Below the pieces are notes generated by a model that worked only from the letters and a program-made list of their open reading frames with translations, was not told where the DNA came from and ran no database searches. From Desulfobulbaceae bacterium DB1 (GTDB lineage: Bacteria; Desulfobacterota; Desulfobulbia; Desulfobulbales; SURF-16), in the NCBI GenBank assembly GCA_001914235.1, contig MQUF01000001.1, positions 1-64,000 on the forward strand: a stretch of 64,000 nucleotides of DNA. The letters run 5' to 3'. Numbering within the stretch: the first letter of the stretch is position 1; every line of letters begins with the position of its first letter. Positions 8,064 through 18,183 of the stretch are shown here, one piece after another. Position numbers and translations under genes: made by a program.

Positions 8064-9402
8064 GAGGGTGTAAAATAGTTTGTGTAAATGGCTATGACTG
8101 AGTAAGTCAAAAAACTACCCTTTAAAAAGGAGCTCATATGGCCATTGATAAAGAAATTTTGGATCGTTTACTTGCCGACTACAATTACCAGAAGCCCGAA
8201 GAACTGATCGGTGAAAACGGGCTGCTCAAGCAGCTCACCAAGGCCTTACTGGAGCGGGCGTTACAGGCGGAAATGACCGTCCACCTGGGCCACGAAAAAC
8301 ATGGAACCATCGTCACCAAAGGCGGTAATGCCCGAAATGGTAACTCTGCAAAGACCATCAAGGGCGACTTCGGTAAAATGCCGATTGAGGTCCCGCGCGA
8401 CCGCGACAGCAGTTTCGATCCGGTCATCATTCCCAAAGGGCAAACCCGCTTTCCCGGCTTTGACGACAAGATTATCTCTCTCTACTCCCGAGGGATGACT
8501 ACCAGGGAGATTCAGGGGCACTTGGAAGACATTTACGGAGTTGATGTCTCTCCCACCCTGATTTCAACGGTCACCGATGCCGTTGCTGACGAGGTTAAAG
8601 TTTGGCAAAATCGCCCGTTGGACCCCATTTATCCCATTGTTTACATGGACGCTATCCGGGTTAAGGTGCGCGACAATGGGCATGTTAAGAACAAGGCGGT
8701 CTATCTGGCTATTGGCATCACCATGGACGGCGTCAAGGATGTCCTGGGAATGTGGGTTGCCGAAAACGAGGGCGCCAAGTTCTGGTTGCAGGTAGTGACT
8801 GAGCTAAGAAACCGTGGCGTGCAGGATATTTTCATTGCCTGCGTCGATGGCCTCAAGGGTTTTCCTGAAGCCATTGAGACGGTTTTCCCCTTCACCCAGG
8901 TCCAGCTCTGTCTCGTCCACATGGTGCGCAATTCCCTGAAATATGTCTCATGGAAACAGCGCAAAGAGGTGGCTGCGGATCTCAAGGCCATTTACCAATC
9001 GCCAACAGCCGAGCAGGCCGAAATGGAACTGATGACCTTTGAAGAAAAATGGGACAAAACGCATCCGTCCATCGGCCAATCCTGGCGAAGAAATTGGGAA
9101 AGAATCACCCCATTTTTTGCGTATTCGCCCGAGATACGCAAGGTGATATATACCACCAATGCTATTGAGTCGTTGAACATGTCACTGCGCAAAGTTACCA
9201 AGAACCGGGGTTCATTTCCCAATGACGAGTCGATGCTTAAACTGCTTTACATGGCGCTGAACAATATCGCCAAAAAATGGACTATGCCAATCAGAGACTG
9301 GAAGGCTGCCTTGAACCGCTTTTCAATCTTGTTCGGCGACAGAATGCCTGCATATTGAAAATTAAAAATGAAAACCATTTACACAAAATTCTTTACAGGC
9401 CC
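8064..9402 (+). mobile_element. Complete IS256-family insertion sequence with 8-bp target duplication
   Basis: The 1339-bp element is bounded by imperfect inverted repeats of about 30 bp. The left repeat contains TTTGTGTAAATGG at 8079-8091 and the right repeat contains its complement near 9375-9387. CCTTTTGT is present on both sides (8056-8063 and 9403-9410), the 8-bp duplication expected of IS256. A single intact transposase gene fills it, so it looks recent. Confidence 0.9.
8138..9358 (+). CDS. IS256-family (Mutator-type) transposase
   Basis: This 406-residue DDE transposase has the IS256 signature regions: an N-terminal DNA-binding part with GNARNGNSAKTI, the first Asp in YMDAIRVKVRD (about 170), the second in CVDGLKGFPEAI (about 235), the CxxH-like QLCLVHMVRNS, and the Glu region TTNAIESLNMSLRK near 345. 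The ribosome site AAAAAGGAG precedes the ATG by six bases. It catalyses cut-and-paste or circle-forming transposition of the surrounding 1.3-kb element. Confidence 0.95.
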   Translation: MAIDKEILDRLLADYNYQKPEELIGENGLLKQLTKALLERALQAEMTVHLGHEKHGTIVTKGGNARNGNSAKTIKGDFGKMPIEVPRDRDSSFDPVIIPKGQTRFPGFDDKIISLYSRGMTTREIQGHLEDIYGVDVSPTLISTVTDAVADEVKVWQNRPLDPIYPIVYMDAIRVKVRDNGHVKNKAVYLAIGITMDGVKDVLGMWVAENEGAKFWLQVVTELRNRGVQDIFIACVDGLKGFPEAIETVFPFTQVQLCLVHMVRNSLKYVSWKQRKEVAADLKAIYQSPTAEQAEMELMTFEEKWDKTHPSIGQSWRRNWERITPFFAYSPEIRKVIYTTNAIESLNMSLRKVTKNRGSFPNDESMLKLLYMALNNIAKKWTMPIRDWKAALNRFSILFGDRMPAY

Positions 9403-9705
9403 CCTTTTGTCAAAAAGTGCTGAAAATGAAGCGTCAAGATACTTTTGCCGCAATCGAAAAAAATGGAAAAATATTTCCGCGTATGTCAGGAAAATTCTTC
9501 CGTCCGGCTGTGCAAAAGATGGATTATGTGCTTGATTATTGAGGGTATGCGGGGTATTAACTGAGGAAATTGGTTGGCGATCGGTGAGGGTTTTGTTGGA
9601 GTAAAATTTTATTCAGGGACCATCGGGGGAAAAATAATCCCGCAGAGTTGGATAAGATTCTTAAATATGTATTTTGACCATAATTTCAATATCATATAAA
9701 TAGAT
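9403..9705. other. Leader region of the restriction gene
   Basis: This gap holds the right IS256 target duplication (9403-9410) and AT-rich DNA before the res gene. A short frame from 9426 (38 codons, MKRQDTFAAIEKNG...) is open but has no support. TTGACC at about 9674-9679 with AT-rich DNA some 17 bases on could be a sigma70 promoter for res; this is weak evidence. Confidence 0.35.
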
Positions 9706-12700
9706 ATGGATAACCGATTTTTCGAAAAGCCTATTCTCAACTCCCCCTATGTCGATCCGGTCCGCCACTGGGAGCTTGACGATCAGGGCCAGCCGACGCA
9801 AAAGATTGTTGAGAACCGCCGGCCCGCCAAGTTCATCACCCCGATTCCAAAACCAAGAAAACGGCAGGGCAAGGCAATCCAGCAAAGTCTTTTTGCCGTG
9901 CATGATTTGACATCCCAAACCCAGCAGTACGACCCCACCTCAATCATCAATGAACTTCGCAGGCATGTCGACCAGTGGCGAAGCCGGCAGAACCCCGGTG
10001 ACTGGCAGGTAACCCCTGAAACCGCTCGTCTGCTCCAGCACTGGCGGCGCCACCGTTTCAGCTCAATAAGGCCGTTCTTCTGTCAGGTCGAGGCGGTTGA
10101 AACCGCCATCTGGTTGACCGAGGTGGCACCAAAAATCGGCAAGGTCGGCACCCGTTTTATCGAGCACCTGGCCGGCGCCAACCACGATGCCAATCCCGAA
10201 TTGATGCGCCTGGCCCTGAAACTTGCCACCGGCGCGGGCAAAACCACGGTCATGGCCATGCTGATCGCCTGGCAGACCATCAACGCCGTGCGCCGCCCCG
10301 CCAGCAAAAAGTTCAGCCGCGGCTTTCTGATCGTCACCCCCGGCATTACCATCCGTGACCGTTTGCGCGTTTTGCAGCCCAATGATCCGGACAGCTACTA
10401 CCAGAGCCGGGAGCTGATTCCCCACGATATGCTGGGGGATCTGGAGCGAGCCAAGATCGTCATCACCAACTATCACGCCTTTAAGCTGCGTGAACGGCTG
10501 GAGCTTTCCAAGGGAGGCAGACTGCTGCTGCAGGGGCGCGGCGGTGAAGAGCTGCACACCCTGGAAACCGAGGGGCAGATGCTCCAGCGGGTGATGCCGG
10601 ACCTGATGGGCATGAAAAACATTATTGCCATCAATGACGAGGCCCATCACTGCTACCGGGAAAAGCCGGGGGATGAGGAAGAGGAAAAGCTGAAAGGCGA
10701 CGAACGCAAAGAGGCGGAAAAGAACAACGAGGCCGCCCGCCTCTGGATTTCCGGACTTGAAATCGTCAACCGCAAACTCGGCCTGAGTCGGGTCCTCGAT
10801 CTTTCGGCCACCCCATTTTTTCTCAGTGGCTCCGGTTATGCCGAGGGCACCCTCTTTCCCTGGACCATGAGTGATTTTTCCCTGATGGATGCCATCGAAT
10901 GCGGCATTGTCAAACTGCCTCGGGTGCCGGTGGCCCAGAACCTGCCCGGCGATGAAATGCCCATGTTCCGCAACCTCTGGGAACATATTCGCAAGGATAT
11001 GCCCAAAAAAGGGCGCGGCAAGGCGAAGGATCTTGATCCCCTCAGTTTGCCGGTCAGGTTGCAGACCGCTTTGGAGGCACTTTACGGTCATTACGAAAAA
11101 ACCTTCCAGCTCTGGCAGCAGGAAGGAATTTCGGTGCCGCCCTGTTTCATCGTGGTCTGCAACAATACCTCCACTTCCAAGCTGGTGTATGACTTCATCT
11201 CCGGTTTCCATCGAGAGAATGAAGACGGCACCAGCACCCTGGAAAACGGCCGGCTGGCACTGTTTCGCAACTTCGATGAACACGGCAACCAACTGGGGCG
11301 GCCCCGCACCCTGCTGATTGACAGCGAGCAGCTTGAATCCGGCGATGCCCTGGACAGCAATTTCCGCAAAATGGCAGCCGACGAAATCGACCGCTTCCGC
11401 CGCGAGATCGTCGAGCGCACCGGCGACCTCCGTCAGGCCGAGAACCTTACCGATCAGGACCTGTTGCGCGAGGTCATGAACACCGTGGGCAAAGAGGGGC
11501 GCCTGGGTGAATCGATCCGCTGCGTGGTCTCGGTCTCCATGCTCACCGAGGGTTGGGACGCCAACACCGTCACCCATGTCCTCGGGGTGCGCGCTTTCGG
11601 CACCCAATTGCTCTGCGAGCAGGTCATCGGCCGGGCCCTGCGCCGTCAGTCCTATGACCTGAACGAGGAGGATCTGTTCAATGTTGAATATGCCGATGTG
11701 CTGGGCATTCCCTTTGATTTCACCGCCAAGCCGGTGGTGGCCCCTCCCCAGCCGCCCCGGGAAACGGTGCAGGTCAAGGCGGTGCGCCCCGATCGCGACC
11801 ACCTGGAAATCCGCTTTCCCAGGGTAGCGGGCTACCGGGTGGAACTGCCGGAAGAACGGCTGAGCGCCGAGTTCAACGACGATTCCGTGCTGGAACTCTC
11901 ACCGGATATTGTCGGCCCCTCCATCACCCAAAATGCCGGTATTATCGGCGAGGCTGTCGATCTGAGTCTGAAACATCTCGAAGACATGCGCCGCTCCACC
12001 CTGCTGTTTCATCTCACCCAGCGTTTGCTCTATACCAAATGGCGCGACCCAGGCGAGGAACCCAAACTTCATCTCTTCGGCCAGTTGAAACGAATCACCA
12101 AACAGTGGCTCGATACCTGTCTGGTCTGCAAGGGGAGCACCTATCCGGCCCAGCTCATGTATCAGGAGCTGGCGGACATGGCCTGCGAGCGCATCACCGC
12201 TGCCATCACCAGGGCGGAACAAGGCAACCGGCCTATCAAGGCGGTACTCGATCCCTACAACCCGGTCGGCTCCACCAATCACGTCAACTTCAACACCTCC
12301 AGGAAAGACCGCTGGCAGACCGATGCCCGTGCTTGCCACGTCAACTGGGTGGTACTGGACAGCGACTGGGAGGCGGAGTTCTGCCGGGTGGCCGAATCCC
12401 ACGCCAAGGTCAAGGCCTACGTCAAGAACCACAACCTCGGGCTGGAGGTGCCGTATCGCTATGGCTCGGAAACGCGTACCTATATTCCTGATTTCATTGT
12501 AATGGTGGATGACGGACAGGGACGTCCTAATGCCGCGGGAGCCAGGGATGGCGGGAGCGGCGATGGGCAAGAAGACCCTCTCCACCTCATCGTCGAGATC
12601 AAGGGCTACCGCCGCGAGGACGCCAAGGAGAAGAAATCCACCATGGAAACCTACTGGGTGCCGGGGGTAAACAACTTGGGGCACTATGGCCGCTGGGCCT

Positions 12701-12804
12701 TTGCCGAGTTCACCGAGGTCTACCGGATTGAGACGGATTTCGAGGCCAGGGTGAAAGAGGCCTTCGATCAGATGCTAGAAAAAATTGTGAAGAGCGAAGA
12801 GTGA
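9706..12804 (+). CDS. Type III-like restriction endonuclease (Res) helicase-nuclease
   Basis: The 1032-residue protein is a superfamily-2 helicase fused to a nuclease, like Res subunits of Type III-type systems and close in layout to the BPTD_3080 group. Walker A is LATGAGKTT (about 173-181), the DEAD-type box is INDEAHHCY (about 308-316), motif III-like LDLSATPFF follows near 365, and a motif VI-like VIGRALRRQ is near 643. The C-terminal end has a PD-(D/E)xK nuclease, YIPDFIV (about 926) with VEIKGYR (about 963). It would cut unmodified DNA together with the Mod methylase downstream, which here is interrupted. The gene is intact. Confidence 0.88.
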   Translation: MDNRFFEKPILNSPYVDPVRHWELDDQGQPTQKIVENRRPAKFITPIPKPRKRQGKAIQQSLFAVHDLTSQTQQYDPTSIINELRRHVDQWRSRQNPGDWQVTPETARLLQHWRRHRFSSIRPFFCQVEAVETAIWLTEVAPKIGKVGTRFIEHLAGANHDANPELMRLALKLATGAGKTTVMAMLIAWQTINAVRRPASKKFSRGFLIVTPGITIRDRLRVLQPNDPDSYYQSRELIPHDMLGDLERAKIVITNYHAFKLRERLELSKGGRLLLQGRGGEELHTLETEGQMLQRVMPDLMGMKNIIAINDEAHHCYREKPGDEEEEKLKGDERKEAEKNNEAARLWISGLEIVNRKLGLSRVLDLSATPFFLSGSGYAEGTLFPWTMSDFSLMDAIECGIVKLPRVPVAQNLPGDEMPMFRNLWEHIRKDMPKKGRGKAKDLDPLSLPVRLQTALEALYGHYEKTFQLWQQEGISVPPCFIVVCNNTSTSKLVYDFISGFHRENEDGTSTLENGRLALFRNFDEHGNQLGRPRTLLIDSEQLESGDALDSNFRKMAADEIDRFRREIVERTGDLRQAENLTDQDLLREVMNTVGKEGRLGESIRCVVSVSMLTEGWDANTVTHVLGVRAFGTQLLCEQVIGRALRRQSYDLNEEDLFNVEYADVLGIPFDFTAKPVVAPPQPPRETVQVKAVRPDRDHLEIRFPRVAGYRVELPEERLSAEFNDDSVLELSPDIVGPSITQNAGIIGEAVDLSLKHLEDMRRSTLLFHLTQRLLYTKWRDPGEEPKLHLFGQLKRITKQWLDTCLVCKGSTYPAQLMYQELADMACERITAAITRAEQGNRPIKAVLDPYNPVGSTNHVNFNTSRKDRWQTDARACHVNWVVLDSDWEAEFCRVAESHAKVKAYVKNHNLGLEVPYRYGSETRTYIPDFIVMVDDGQGRPNAAGARDGGSGDGQEDPLHLIVEIKGYRREDAKEKKSTMETYWVPGVNNLGHYGRWAFAEFTEVYRIETDFEARVKEAFDQMLEKIVKSEE

Positions 12805-12824
12805 AGAATGAAGGAAAGGAATTC

Positions 12825-13673
12825 ATGAGTAATATCAAAATATTTGAATCTAAAAAAATTCGATCCGTTTGGAATGAGACGGAGCAGCTGTGGTATTTTT
12901 CCGTTATTGATGTGGTTGCGGTGTTAACCGACAGCCCGAATCCAAGAGACTATTGGTACCGTATCAAGCAACGGGAGAAGATCAGCGGCCTTGAACTGTC
13001 GACAATTTGTCGACAGTTCAAGCTCGAAGCACCGGATGGCAAGTTGCGTGAAACCGACTGCTCCCATGCTGAAGGGCTGCTGCGCATTATCCAGTCCATC
13101 CCCTCCCCCAAGGCCGAACCCTTCAAGCGCTGGCTGGCCCGAGTCGGCTATGAGCGGCTGGAGGAAATCGAAAACCCGGAGCTGGCCGCCAAACGCATGC
13201 GGGAGCTGTACAAGGCCAAGGGGTACAGCGACGAATGGATTGAAAAACGGGTGCGCGGTATCGCCATCCGGGACGAACTGACCAACGAGTGGCAGAAGCG
13301 AGGGGTGAAGGAGCAAAGAGAATACGCCATTCTCACCGCCGAGATCAGCCGCGCCACCTTCGGCATGACGCCTGCGGAGTACAAGGCCTTCAAGAGTCTG
13401 GAAAAACCAGCGGATAATCTGCGTGACCACATGACAGATCTGGAGCTGATTTTCACCATGCTGGGCGAGGCCTCCACCACCGAGATCGCCCGCAACAAGG
13501 ATGCCCAGGGCTACGGCGAGAATCGGGGCGCGGCCATCGAAGGGGGTACGGTTGCCGGCAATGCCCGCCGGGATTTGGAGAAGAAGTCGGGACGGCGGGT
13601 ATCGAGCCGGGATAATTTCAAGGAGATTCCTGAAGCGGTTAAGAGGAAGAAAATTGGAAAGAGTAAAGAGTGA
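12825..13673 (+). CDS. BRO-N/DinD-like protein in the restriction operon
   Basis: This 282-residue protein belongs to a common family with an N-terminal BRO-like DNA-binding domain (residues 1-110, including YFSVIDVVAVLTDSPNPRDYWYRIKQR and IIQSIPSPKAEPFKRWLA) and a C-terminal region related to DinD-like proteins (TDLELIFTMLGEASTTEIA, GGTVAGNARRDLE). Its role in restriction loci is not known; a regulatory or antirepressor-like role is only a guess. The ATG at 12825 has AAGGAAAGG upstream, whereas an in-frame GTG at 12801 overlaps the res stop. It sits 20 bases after res, so one transcript is likely. Confidence 0.8.
   Translation: MSNIKIFESKKIRSVWNETEQLWYFSVIDVVAVLTDSPNPRDYWYRIKQREKISGLELSTICRQFKLEAPDGKLRETDCSHAEGLLRIIQSIPSPKAEPFKRWLARVGYERLEEIENPELAAKRMRELYKAKGYSDEWIEKRVRGIAIRDELTNEWQKRGVKEQREYAILTAEISRATFGMTPAEYKAFKSLEKPADNLRDHMTDLELIFTMLGEASTTEIARNKDAQGYGENRGAAIEGGTVAGNARRDLEKKSGRRVSSRDNFKEIPEAVKRKKIGKSKE
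12990..13022. repeat. Perfect 15-bp inverted repeat inside the BRO gene
   Basis: CTTGAACTGTCGACA (12990-13004), a three-base loop, then its exact complement (13008-13022). It lies within codons for LELSTICRQFKLE, so it is both coding and able to form a strong hairpin or bind a dimer. Confidence 0.85.
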
Positions 13674-13681
13674 AGAGTGAA

Positions 13682-14074
13682 ATGCCAGAGCCGAGGAGAG
13701 ACTTGCCGGAAAGGACATTTACTTTTGCCACGCAGGTGGTCAGGTTGTGCCAGATAATGGATCAGACACCGGGGGTCAGCAGAACCCTTGCCAATCAATT
13801 GCTACGCTCCGGCACTTCAATTGGCGCAAATGTGGAAGAAGGGCAAGGCAGTCAGAGCCGGGCCGATTTTGTCTCCAAATATTCCATTGCCTGCAAAGAG
13901 GCGCGTGAAGCTCATTACTGGTTACGGTTATTGGCTGCCACAAGAATTTTTCCTGTTGAACAGTTGTCTGATTTGATTAATGAAGCCGGTCAGTTGGTTG
14001 CCATTCTGACTTCGATTGTGAAAAAATGTCGATTAAATAATGAGAAAGGAGAGAGAAAAAAGAGTGAAGTGTGA
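13682..14074 (+). CDS. Four-helix bundle protein (S23/IVS type)
   Basis: This 130-residue protein matches the four-helix bundle family first seen in 23S rRNA intervening sequences. Diagnostic stretches are LANQLLRSGTSIGANVEEGQG (about 36-56), SRADFVSKYSIACKEAREAHYWLRLL (about 58-83) and a final LVAILTSIVKK helix. These proteins form pentamers; no catalytic activity is known. In defence loci they often sit between other genes as small accessory frames. I favour the ATG at 13682 over a GTG at 13670 that overlaps the BRO stop. DNA on both sides consists of GAAGAGTG-type repeats. Confidence 0.82.
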   Translation: MPEPRRDLPERTFTFATQVVRLCQIMDQTPGVSRTLANQLLRSGTSIGANVEEGQGSQSRADFVSKYSIACKEAREAHYWLRLLAATRIFPVEQLSDLINEAGQLVAILTSIVKKCRLNNEKGERKKSEV

Positions 14075-14131
14075 AGAGTAACAGGTAAAAATAATCTTCT
14101 TTTCACTCTTCCCACTTTACTCTTCACTCTT
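14055..14131. repeat. GAAGAGTG-type short repeats with inverted copy ahead of mod
   Basis: Units such as GAAGTGTGAAGAG on the left are followed by their complements (CACTCTTCCCACTTTACTC and CTTCACTC) to the right, so the stretch can fold on itself. The same words recur at 12787-12806, 13660-13681 and inside the mod gene. Confidence 0.75.
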
Positions 14132-14139
14132 TGACAGCC

Positions 14140-15457
14140 ATGGCAAAATTACCAAACAAACTCACCGTCGAGTCGATCAAGCACGACGAGGCGACTCGGA
14201 AGAACATCCCCACGGCCGAGCATCAGTCGATCATGCACGAGGCGGAAAAAAGCTCGGTGCGGGTGGCCTATGAACGGCGCAACCGCGATCTGGACCCGCA
14301 GCTGGTCTGGCGCGGCAAGGACGAGCAGGACTGGTCCGATCTGGTGGTTCAGGCCCCGCCCCTCTATATCCAGGAAAAGGTTCATCCCAAGGTCTTGATC
14401 GACGATCTGCTGCGGCAGACCAGGGAGCAGGAGGAAAGCGGCAAGGCCCGGCAGCTTGATCTCTTTGCCGATTTCAACGGCCTGCCCAGCGAGAGCGCCA
14501 GGACAGAATTTTACCAGCACGACGCCCACTGGGCCAACCGCATGATCCTGGGCGACAGCCTGCAGGTCATGGCCAGCCTGGCCGAACGTGAGGGACTGCG
14601 CGGCAAGGTGCAGTGCATCTACCTTGATCCGCCTTACGGCATCAAGTTCAACTCCAACTTCCAGTGGTCCACCACCAGCCGCGACGTCAAGGACGGCAAT
14701 GCCGGCCACATCACCCGCGAGCCGGAGCAGGTCAAGGCCTTCCGGGATACCTGGCGGGACGGGATTCACTCCTATCTGACCTATCTGCGGGACCGACTGA
14801 CCGTGGCCCGGGATTTATTGACTGACTCCGGGTCGATCTTTGTGCAGATTGGGGATGAGAACTTGCATTTGGTAAAAGCGCTTCTTGAGGAAGTATTCGG
14901 TGCGTCGAATTATGTAAATACGATCGCGGTCAAGAAGAAAGGCTCTACGCTCGTCACCGAAAGTATGTTTGATTTCATAGTCTGGTTTTCGCGGAATAGT
15001 GATTCGCTGAAAGTTCGTCGTCCTGTGGAGTACCGGAAATCACCAGAAGAGGATAGTAAGTTTAACACTCTTATGTCCTCAGATGGGGAGTTGTTCCGTG
15101 TAACTGGTGTCAAGCCTCAAGAAATCGAAAGGCGATTGAACAAGGGGTGGGGTTGGGCTAGGGTTAACTATCCAATAGTTAGTCAGCATCTTCATGAGAC
15201 ACGAAGCGTGGACTACCTGTACAGGGATAACCTCAAGAAGTGCGGAAAGAACAGACAGTGGAGCTTTGATAATCCGGCAGGCATACGACGACTAGAACGA
15301 TCTGGGCGTCTATTTGATGCTGGGGGAGACTCTCTTGCCGGGGTGGTTAGGCACGACGATAGACCTGCCGTGGTGGTTGGGAACCTTTGGGATGACGTGA
15401 AGGGCGAGGAAAACCCAATTTATGTAGTCCAAACTGCATGGCGGGTAGTGCAGCGGT
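14140..15457 (+). pseudogene. Mod DNA methyltransferase, 5' part, interrupted by an insertion sequence
   Basis: These 439 codons encode the N-terminal part of a Type III-like adenine methyltransferase (Mod). Visible features are the catalytic motif IV DPPYG (about residues 163-167), FGASNYVNTI and a KVYVVQT-like stretch, IYVVQTAWRVVQR, at the break. The present frame runs on into the insertion sequence and stops at 15582. After excision of 15458-17310 the frame continues exactly into the segment at 17311-18908, giving about 971 residues. Because motif IV is here and motif I (DPTCGSATT) is in the other part, the methylase should be inactive unless the fragments pair. ATG 14140 lacks a clear ribosome site. 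Confidence 0.88.
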
Positions 15458-17300
15458 CAGCCATTCCCGTTATGGGCATCGCTACCCTTTTGGATGATAA
15501 AATTTCGCGACGTTTGTGTAAAAAGAGCCATGATGAGTCGCCGTTTTTCGATGATCGGTTCAGTTTAGCCGTTTTATGCTGATTTCCGGCCATTTTTTTT
15601 AGTTTTTGGACGTACCAGTCCAGCCGCCTTGCCAACCATGGCTTGACACGGCCCGCTCCTTGACAATCTACTGCTATCCGTCGTTACGTTGCGCATGCCT
15701 CTTTCAATTCTCTCCGCTCGAATCCATGGGCTATGGACCGCAGGATGGTCTCCATGGAATCAACCCGGTAGTTGTGGAAAAAACCGCGGACAGTCTCCCA
15801 CAGGTATCTTTTTGATTCCGCCTTGGCCCATGCCTCCTGGAAGAGCCAGCAACTCATCTGCTGAATCTGGTCGAGCAGGAAGGCCAGCATCATCAGGATG
15901 GCGAAAACAGCGCTGAGATTCTTTTCGCCAAGGCCATAGTTGTGACCGAGATTATAACCCTGGTTTTTCAAGGTATTAAAGGTCTCATTTTCGATTTTCC
16001 AGCGGGCTCGGCCGCCACGCATGATAGCAACAACATTTTCCCTGGTGATGGGAAGATCGGTTACCCAGCTGAATTTGGTGGTTTTGCCATGTTTATCAAC
16101 CTGCCAATATTCCAGGAAATTGACCAGCAGATCCTGGTTTGACTGGTTGAGCGGTGCCTGATTGATGAAGCGGAAATAATGGATCTTTTCTGGTTCATCC
16201 GGATCTGTGTATTGAAATTCCGTCGCCTTGCCCAGCTCAACCGCTTCGTCCATGCGGTTGAAGAGAAACTGATGATCGCCCGGTTTGGCGCCCAGAATGT
16301 AACGCAGATCAAGCCGTGTCAGGTCCCGGATATGCGGGCCATTACTGCTCAGCCCGTCTTCCACCACGATCACCTTCAGGTGCGGATGCTCCCGGCGAAA
16401 TTCTTCGAAGAATCGACCAGCGGCATTTCGCTCGCTGTCGTTCTTCTTTGCTCCGTCCTTTCTGGTGATCATTTCCGGAAAGACGGGAATGACCTCCCTG
16501 TGGTCCGGGTGCACAAAGGCGGCGGCAAACATCTGCTGGTAATACAGGATGCTGCCGTTATTGTTTTTCTTGCCCATGCAGTAATCGGATGACACCTTCT
16601 CCGAGGAGTAGAAGCCGGTGCCGTCACCGCTGAGCAGGTAATGGCCATCCAGAAAGGCCATCTTTTCAAAATCCTTGCCGCGTTGCAGCTGCCGGAACGC
16701 GCTGCGAAAAGGGGCACGCAGCGAGGAGAGATCCAGTGGGTCGAGAATGTCTCTCATCTGGCTGTCGCAGGGAATATCGGCAATGCCCCAGATGGTATGG
16801 AGATTTTCCGGCTCTTCGCGCCGCCGCTTGTCAAAGGCAAGCAGAGAGGGATCTTTCAGCTGGAACATGGCAAGAGCTGACATCAAGGCATCACCAAGTG
16901 ATATTTTTGCATTGCCGGCACGATGGTCGGGGATTTTCTGAAAATCCTCGCGCATCAGTTGGATCAGGGCGTCGGCATTAAGATGTTTTCTCACGGTTCT
17001 TTTGGATTTGGCGGCCAGTTTTCTGACGGCTTCGATACGGTAAATTTTGCGCGGCTTCATGGCGATCTCCTATGTAATTTATTGATATCACATAGAAAAA
17101 TCGCGACCACCCCTTCAGTGGGTTGTCAATAACAAAATGCGCCGTAGTTTAAAAAATTTCTTTGTTATTTTAAATAGTTATACATGCATACCCCGCCGCC
17201 AATGTCAGAAAAGACACCTGTCGGCACCAAAAATGTTTACGAAGGTCTATTTTAGAAATAATCATAAAATCAGATAGTTACATGGCGATCGGGAATTGCT
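15458..17300 (-). mobile_element. IS4-like DDE insertion sequence inside mod
   Basis: The element of about 1.84 kb is flanked by the 10-bp direct repeat GTGCAGCGGT (15448-15457 and 17301-17310). Terminal inverted repeats are short: AGCCATTCCCG at the left end against AGCAATTCCCG read inward from the right end. A 10-bp duplication fits IS4-like families. Its single transposase gene is intact, so the insertion appears recent. Confidence 0.9.
15684..17060 (-). CDS. IS4/ISNCY-like DDE transposase
   Basis: This 458-residue DDE transposase carries the N-terminal FQKIPDHRAGNAKISLGDALM domain, a first Asp in AFLDGHYLLSGDGTGFYSSEK (about 137), the second in VVEDGLSSNG (about 233), and a C-terminal ARWKIENETFNTLKNQGYN block that supplies the catalytic Glu of the YREK-type signature. 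Such enzymes act by hairpin cut-and-paste. It is transcribed against the host mod gene. The exact IS family is uncertain. Confidence 0.88.
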   Translation of the reverse strand: MKPRKIYRIEAVRKLAAKSKRTVRKHLNADALIQLMREDFQKIPDHRAGNAKISLGDALMSALAMFQLKDPSLLAFDKRRREEPENLHTIWGIADIPCDSQMRDILDPLDLSSLRAPFRSAFRQLQRGKDFEKMAFLDGHYLLSGDGTGFYSSEKVSSDYCMGKKNNNGSILYYQQMFAAAFVHPDHREVIPVFPEMITRKDGAKKNDSERNAAGRFFEEFRREHPHLKVIVVEDGLSSNGPHIRDLTRLDLRYILGAKPGDHQFLFNRMDEAVELGKATEFQYTDPDEPEKIHYFRFINQAPLNQSNQDLLVNFLEYWQVDKHGKTTKFSWVTDLPITRENVVAIMRGGRARWKIENETFNTLKNQGYNLGHNYGLGEKNLSAVFAILMMLAFLLDQIQQMSCWLFQEAWAKAESKRYLWETVRGFFHNYRVDSMETILRSIAHGFERRELKEACAT

Positions 17301-17695
17301 GTGCAGCGGTGCATCTTGATGGTAACCGACCCTGGCGATCTCATTCTCGACCCAACTTGTGGTTCTGCTACCACCGCCTACGTGGCCGAACAGTGGGGCC
17401 GCCGCTGGATCACCATCGACACCTCCCGGGTCGCTCTGGCCCTGGCCCGAGCCAGGATCATGGGGGCACGGTATTCCTATTATCTGCTGGCCGATTCCAG
17501 GGACGGGCAGGTAAAGGAAGCGGAAATCACCCGCACTGCGCCATCGAGCCGGCCCAGTCGGGGCGATATCCGCCAGGGCTTTGTCTATGAACGGGTGCCG
17601 CACATCACCTTGAAATCCATCGCCAACAACAGCGAAATTGACGTCATCTGGGAAAAATTCCAGGAAAAACTTGAACCGTTACGCCTGCGGCTGAA

Positions 17696-17752
17696 TAGTG
17701 AAGTGGGAAGAGTGAAGGGTGAAAAAGTGAAGGGTGAAAAAGTGAAGGGGCC
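17696..17752 (+). repeat. In-frame short tandem repeat within mod
   Basis: AGTGAAGTGGGAAGAGTGAAG leads into repeated GGTGAAAAAGTGAA units that translate as VKGEKVKGEKVKG. The words match the intergenic GAAGAGTG family of this island. Confidence 0.8.
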
Positions 17753-18183
17753 TTGGGAAGAATGGGAAATCCCCCGCGAAGCTGACGCAACATGGCCGGA
17801 GGCCGCAAAAAAACTCCATGCCGACTGGTGGCGGCAACGCATCGCCCGGCAACAGGAAATTGACGCCTCCATTGCCGCCAAGGCCGAGTTTGAATACCTC
17901 TACGACAAACCCTATGAGGACAGGAAAAAGGTGCGGGTGGCGGGTCCCTTTACCGTGGAGAGCCTGTCGCCGCACCGGGTGCTGGCCGTCGGCGCTGATG
18001 ACGAGTTGCTCGACACCACGATGGAGCCCAAAGGGAGCTACGGCGAGGAGCGGGATTTTACCGCCATGATCCTGGAAAACCTGAAAACCGCAGGAGTCCA
18101 GCAGGCCCATAAGGAAGACAAGATCGCCTTCACCTCGCTGACCCCCTGGCCCGGCGATCTGGTCTGCGCCGAAGGACGATACG

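Noticed and set aside
9426-9542. A 38-codon frame upstream of res
   Set aside because: No family, weak ribosome site, and next to an insertion sequence; probably chance or a remnant.
10063-11802. A 579-codon minus-strand frame within the res gene
   Set aside because: The plus strand carries all helicase motifs in one frame; the minus frame is a compositional shadow.
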